Of a stretch of DNA of 9,317 bases, positions 7,492 to 9,317 are shown piece after piece. The first letter of the stretch is position 1, and every line of letters begins with the position of its first letter. The notes below the pieces were generated by a model. It was not told the DNA's origin and did not search any database. It was given only the letters and a program-made list of their open reading frames with translations. The translations under genes and the position numbers were made by a program. The DNA comes from Deltaproteobacteria bacterium (GTDB lineage: Bacteria > Desulfobacterota > JADFXK01): positions 1 through 9,317 of the forward strand of contig JADFYC010000129.1 of the NCBI GenBank assembly GCA_015233295.1. The letters run 5' to 3'.

Positions 7492-7842
7492 TTAACGGGC
7501 AAATCTTTTCTCCTTAATCCTGGCCGCCTTACCTCGAAGTTTGCGTAAGTAGTAAATCTTAGCCCGGCGGACTCGGCCTCGGGAAACAATCTCAATCCTG
7601 TCAATACTGGGCGAGTTGGTGGGGAAAATTCTCTCCACGCCGATACCGTAGGAAATTTTGCGGACGGTGAAGGTGGCGTTGGTTAGGCCGTGTCTAATTC
7701 TAATCACGGCGCCCTGGAAAACCTGGATCCGCTCTTTCTCTCCTTCTTGTATCTTAACATGGACCTTAACTGTGTCTCCCGGCTTAAAATCAGGATAGTC
7801 CATTCTTAGATATTCTAGTTGGAGACGTTCAATGATGTTCAT
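7492..7842 (-). CDS. rplS: 50S ribosomal protein L19
   Basis: L19 is a 30S-50S interface protein of the large subunit. The 116-residue length is typical. The whole protein matches the family: N-terminal IIERLQLEYL helix, FKPGDTVKVHVKIQEG, RIQVFQGAVIRIRHG, TVRKISYGIGVERIFP, and the basic C-terminus VRRAKIYYLRKLRGKAARIKEK. ATG 7842 follows a strong GGGAGG Shine-Dalgarno (minus strand of 7847-7852) with a short spacing of 4 nt. It is the first gene of the unit and has its own upstream control region. The usual upstream partner trmD is absent; the nearest gene upstream is a Uma2 gene on the same strand. Confidence 0.99.
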   Translation of the reverse strand: MNIIERLQLEYLRMDYPDFKPGDTVKVHVKIQEGEKERIQVFQGAVIRIRHGLTNATFTVRKISYGIGVERIFPTNSPSIDRIEIVSRGRVRRAKIYYLRKLRGKAARIKEKRFAR

Positions 7843-7875
7843 ACAACCTCCCGATTCAATGGTTCACCTTGATTT

Positions 7876-7918
7876 GGGACCAGTTTCAGGGTCTCGAAAC
7901 AAAGTTTTTGCAAGCCCT
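7876..7918 (-). promoter_or_regulatory. Two mutually exclusive hairpins in the rplS leader
   Basis: Read on the minus strand, AGGGCTTG (7918-7911) can pair with CGAG-A-CCCT (7896-7888), giving eight pairs with one bulged A and one G-U, with an inner CAAA/TTTG stem. The next hairpin pairs GAGACC (7895-7890) with GGTCCC (7881-7876) around an 8-nt loop, with one mismatch. The shared segment 7888-7895 means only one can form at a time. They lie 34-76 nt before the L19 start. This layout is compatible with autoregulation by a ribosomal protein, but I do not recognise it as a described L19 leader motif. No poly-U tract follows. Confidence 0.35.
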
Positions 7919-8027
7919 AAGTCCGACCGGCGAACCTTCGTAACATGTTTCATAACAATGTCTCGGCGTTGAGTCTCATCTTTGTATCTTATATTTGATG
8001 CTTACTCTGCCGTAGCGCTAAAATTGG

Positions 8028-8042
8028 CTACTGTAGCAGTAG
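8028..8042. repeat. Nested palindrome over the rplS -10 box
   Basis: CTACTG (8028-8033), a TAG spacer, then CAGTAG (8037-8042) is a perfect 6-3-6 inverted repeat. An overlapping 5-1-5 palindrome, GCTAC-T-GTAGC, spans 8027-8037. Both cover the putative -10 box at 8030-8035. A further 8-bp palindrome, TAGCGCTA, lies at 8013-8020, near the expected start of transcription. The position suits an operator, but no regulator is known. Confidence 0.4.
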
Positions 8043-8058
8043 GCCCGACAAATGTCAA
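8030..8058 (-). promoter_or_regulatory. Sigma-70-type promoter for the rplS operon
   Basis: On the minus strand, a perfect -35 box TTGACA (8058-8053) is followed after exactly 17 bp by a -10 box TACAGT (8035-8030, four of six consensus bases). Transcription would start near 8023 and give a leader of about 180 nt before the rplS start at 7842. A run of nine A residues on this strand (8089-8081) lies about 22 bp upstream of the -35 box and could act as an UP-like element. It is the best promoter match that I found in the window. Confidence 0.6.
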
Positions 8059-8125
8059 CATCTACCTTCCTGCAGACAAATTTTTTTTTCGGTATATCAT
8101 TGGGCTGTCTTTGGGCCGTCCAGAA

Positions 8126-8148
8126 AGGCGCCCGGTGGTGTAGCGCCT
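8126..8148 (-). terminator. Weak terminator-like hairpin after the Uma2 gene
   Basis: AGGCGC and GCGCCT form a perfect 6-bp GC-rich stem with an 11-nt loop, beginning 9 nt past the Uma2 stop codon on the minus strand. The 3' side is followed by TTCT rather than a long T run, so termination may be partial. It would separate the Uma2 transcript from the rplS promoter about 70 bp further on. Confidence 0.4.
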
Positions 8149-8156
8149 ATCAATTT

Positions 8157-8732
8157 TCATCTAAAGACGACACCCAGATCAATTTCTAAACCAGGGAGGG
8201 TCGCGACCTTGAGGTGTCCTTTGGCTTCGTAAATGAGCGACGCGCCGTAGCGGCCATCCGGCCCCAGCAGGTGAACCGCGATTGTATTATCTTCGGGGTT
8301 GATGATCCAGTACTCTTTGATGCCCCGATTCTCGTATAGAGCCAGTTTTATTGTCCGGTCTTTGTCCGCTGTAGATGGCGACAGAATTTCCACGACAAAG
8401 TCAGGGGCGCCGCGGCAACCCCGGTCATCTAGTTTGTCCGGGTCGCAGATGACCACAATATCAGGCTGGACCACTGTGTCGACCTGGTTATCGGCCTCAT
8501 CTCCTTTGGGCAGCCGGACATCAAAAGGGGCAGCGGCTATCCGGCATGGAGTATGGGACAAGAAGCTGTAAATTTGGGCCGACAGGGCCATGGAAATGAA
8601 TTGGTGCCGGGCGGACGGCGCCGGGGACATATTATGAAGTACTCCATCGATCAGCTCCCACCGCTCGTCGTCATCCCAGGTTAGATAGTCGCGGTAAGTG
8701 TATCTTTCTTTGCTTGATGCGGCTAACGACAT
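8157..8732 (-). CDS. Uma2-family (DUF820) PD-(D/E)XK nuclease-fold protein
   Basis: This 191-residue soluble protein has the full Uma2 layout: an N-terminal YTYRDYLTWDDDERWELIDG segment (E26, D29), a conserved SPAPSARHQ turn (36-44), QPDIVV (D91), and APDFVVEILSPS (E115), followed by DRTIKLALYENRGIKEYWIINP and a C-terminal LPGLEIDL strand. D91 and E115 are the expected metal-binding acids of the restriction-endonuclease-like fold. The family is often annotated as putative restriction endonuclease, but its biological function is not established. No methyltransferase or other partner gene is next to it. ATG 8732 follows AAGGA at a 6-nt spacing. Uma2 genes are frequent in Cyanobacteria and Chloroflexota and patchy elsewhere, so lateral arrival next to rplS is possible. 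A TATAGT -10-like box (8802-8797, minus strand) lies about 65 bp upstream, without a clear -35. Confidence 0.92.
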   Translation of the reverse strand: MSLAASSKERYTYRDYLTWDDDERWELIDGVLHNMSPAPSARHQFISMALSAQIYSFLSHTPCRIAAAPFDVRLPKGDEADNQVDTVVQPDIVVICDPDKLDDRGCRGAPDFVVEILSPSTADKDRTIKLALYENRGIKEYWIINPEDNTIAVHLLGPDGRYGASLIYEAKGHLKVATLPGLEIDLGVVFR

Positions 8733-8926
8733 AAGGTGTCCTTTTTCATTTTGAAAGACTTTAAACCGGCCACCGGGTTGCTTTCCGAATAGGTCAACTA
8801 TACCCTATTTGAAGGGATCAGGCTATGAAATTTTACCAACATGCCGGTGGTCTTCAGGGCTGAAAGGCTTCTTGTGATATCGCTTTGGGCTGGGGATGAC
8901 GAAAGTTTTCGGGACTCTAATTTCAG

Positions 8927-8959
8927 TTGATAAGTTAACTAATAATTGATAAGGTCAAC
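8927..8959. repeat. Imperfect direct repeat upstream of the binding-protein gene
   Basis: TTGATAAGTTAAC (8927-8939) and TTGATAAGGTCAAC (8946-8959) are near-identical units that start 19 bp apart, close to two helical turns. The sequence between them is AT-rich. They lie about 170-200 bp before the start of the binding-protein gene. They could be two half-sites for a regulator, or could contribute to a promoter, since TTGATA resembles a -35 box, but no good -10 box is found 16-18 bp downstream. Confidence 0.4.
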
Positions 8960-9069
8960 CAATCACTGCCCGGGAAAAGCATCCTGTTAGCTCGATCATG
9001 TCCGGCCCAGATCCGATAACCGGTCCCGGCGGCAGAGTCAGCTAAATCAGGTGAGAGGGTTGGCCGGGT

Positions 9070-9090
9070 GACAGGTGAAGGTGACCTGTC
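9070..9090 (+). other. Hairpin in the leader of the binding-protein gene
   Basis: GACAGGT (9070-9076) and ACCTGTC (9084-9090) form a perfect 7-bp stem around a 7-nt loop GAAGGTG. It ends 26 nt before the Shine-Dalgarno sequence. No T run follows, so it is not a terminator. The motif GGTGA is repeated four times around it (9050, 9067, 9074, 9080). It may affect translation or message stability; that is a guess. Confidence 0.35.
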
Positions 9091-9128
9091 TCTTGAGGTA
9101 AAACTAATCATAAAGGGGAGGATGTGTG

Positions 9129-9317
9129 ATGAAGAAAGTTTTCTATTTTAATCTCCTGGTGTTATCATTTCTGGCTGCCCACGTCTTTGGCTACGCGGCT
9201 TATGCTCAGGAGCCAATTATCCTTGGAGTACCCACCTCCACAGGTTTTATTGAAGGGAAAGAGGCTCTTAAGGCCGTGAATCTGGCCGTAGAGGAAATTA
9301 ATGCCAAAGGCGGCGTC
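9129..9317 (+). CDS. ABC transporter periplasmic substrate-binding protein, branched-chain amino acid type (3' end outside the window)
   Basis: Only the first 63 codons are visible. Residues 1-26 form a signal peptide: MKK, a hydrophobic core, and a probable cleavage after AYA, before QEP. No lipobox cysteine is present, so the mature protein should be periplasmic. The mature start (IILGVPTSTG) and the helix EALKAVNLAVEEINAKGGV are the hallmark opening of type I periplasmic binding proteins of the LivK/Peripla_BP_6 class. These feed branched-chain amino acids, or in many relatives urea, amides or aromatic acids, to LivHMGF-type ABC transporters. The visible part does not settle the ligand. 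GGAGG (9117-9121) at a 7-nt spacing is an ideal ribosome binding site for ATG 9129. The gene runs away from Uma2, and the permease and ATPase genes would be expected to the right. Confidence 0.9.
   Translation, partial: MKKVFYFNLLVLSFLAAHVFGYAAYAQEPIILGVPTSTGFIEGKEALKAVNLAVEEINAKGGV

Larger units (their letters stand above)
8733..9128. other. 396-bp divergent intergenic region
   Basis: This gap separates the divergent Uma2 gene and the binding-protein gene. I see no credible coding gene in it. On the Uma2 side there is AATAGG/CCTATT (8788-8793 and 8804-8809) flanking the TATAGT box, and AACCGG/CCGGGTT (8764-8779), a hairpin with one bulge in the Uma2 leader. The sequence GGTCAAC occurs at 8792 and again at 8953. 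On the plus side are the TTGATAAG direct repeat, the long-range pairs CCGGCC (9002-9007) with GGCCGG (9062-9067) and TTAGCT (8987-8992) with AGCTAA (9040-9045), which cross each other, and the hairpin at 9070-9090. No known riboswitch core is recognisable. Confidence 0.6.

Noticed and set aside
7476..7604. Longer RnhB start on the minus strand at 7604
   Set aside because: It would overlap rplS by more than 110 bp; ATG 7475 gives the correct domain start and a 16-nt operon gap.
8081..8089. Run of nine T residues as a terminator on the plus strand
   Set aside because: No GC-rich hairpin precedes it and no plus-strand gene ends nearby. It fits better as an A-tract upstream of the minus-strand rplS promoter.
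8157..8732. Uma2 gene as part of a restriction-modification or toxin-antitoxin system
   Set aside because: No methyltransferase, antitoxin or other defence gene is adjacent. The family has no established role of this kind.
8825..8863. Twelve-codon open frame starting MKFYQH as a leader peptide
   Set aside because: The ribosome binding site is poor, there is no run of regulatory codons, and no terminator/antiterminator follows. A chance frame is the simpler explanation.
1..9317. Search for CRISPR arrays, insertion sequences, tRNA or rRNA genes
   Set aside because: No regularly spaced long repeats, no transposase frame with terminal inverted repeats, and no tRNA or rRNA signature were seen on either strand.

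Overview
The window is about 9.3 kb of bacterial chromosome, moderately GC-rich, and dominated by housekeeping genes. A Gram-negative host fits the secreted substrate-binding protein and the Shine-Dalgarno-led genes. The block rplS-rnhB-yraN-rsmI, the short-form (no E. coli-type insertion) valyl-tRNA synthetase, and the fused membrane/spermidine-synthase-like protein together suggest a deltaproteobacterial (Desulfobacterota-like) anaerobe. That placement is inference from gene content and order, not from a database match.

Left half, plus strand (1-5274): the 3' end of valS, then nadC (NAD synthesis), a 763-residue polytopic membrane protein carrying a spermidine-synthase-like SAM-binding domain between two membrane halves, and a small metallo-beta-lactamase-fold hydrolase of the glyoxalase II type. 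Gaps of about 30-85 nt between these genes are compatible with one transcription unit. The last gene runs tail-to-tail into rsmI, and the two coding regions overlap by 20 bp.

Middle, minus strand (5255-7842), transcribed right to left: rplS (ribosomal protein L19), rnhB (RNase HII), yraN (UPF0102 nuclease-fold protein), rsmI (16S rRNA C1402 2'-O-methyltransferase). This is the downstream part of the common rpsP-rimM-trmD-rplS-rnhB-yraN-rsmI cluster, but trmD is not upstream here. Instead rplS has its own 314-bp upstream region with a good sigma-70-type promoter (TTGACA, 17 bp, TACAGT), a palindrome on the -10 box, and a leader of roughly 180 nt with two mutually exclusive hairpins.

Right end (8157-9317): a minus-strand Uma2-family (DUF820) PD-(D/E)XK protein, a 396-bp divergent intergenic region with a 19-bp-spaced direct repeat and a hairpin, and the first 63 codons of a plus-strand periplasmic amino-acid-type ABC transporter binding protein with a clear signal peptide.

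I see no mobile element, CRISPR array, tRNA or rRNA, and no convincing new multi-gene system. The items most worth a second look are the membrane protein whose aminopropyltransferase acidic residues are replaced, and the control region of rplS.
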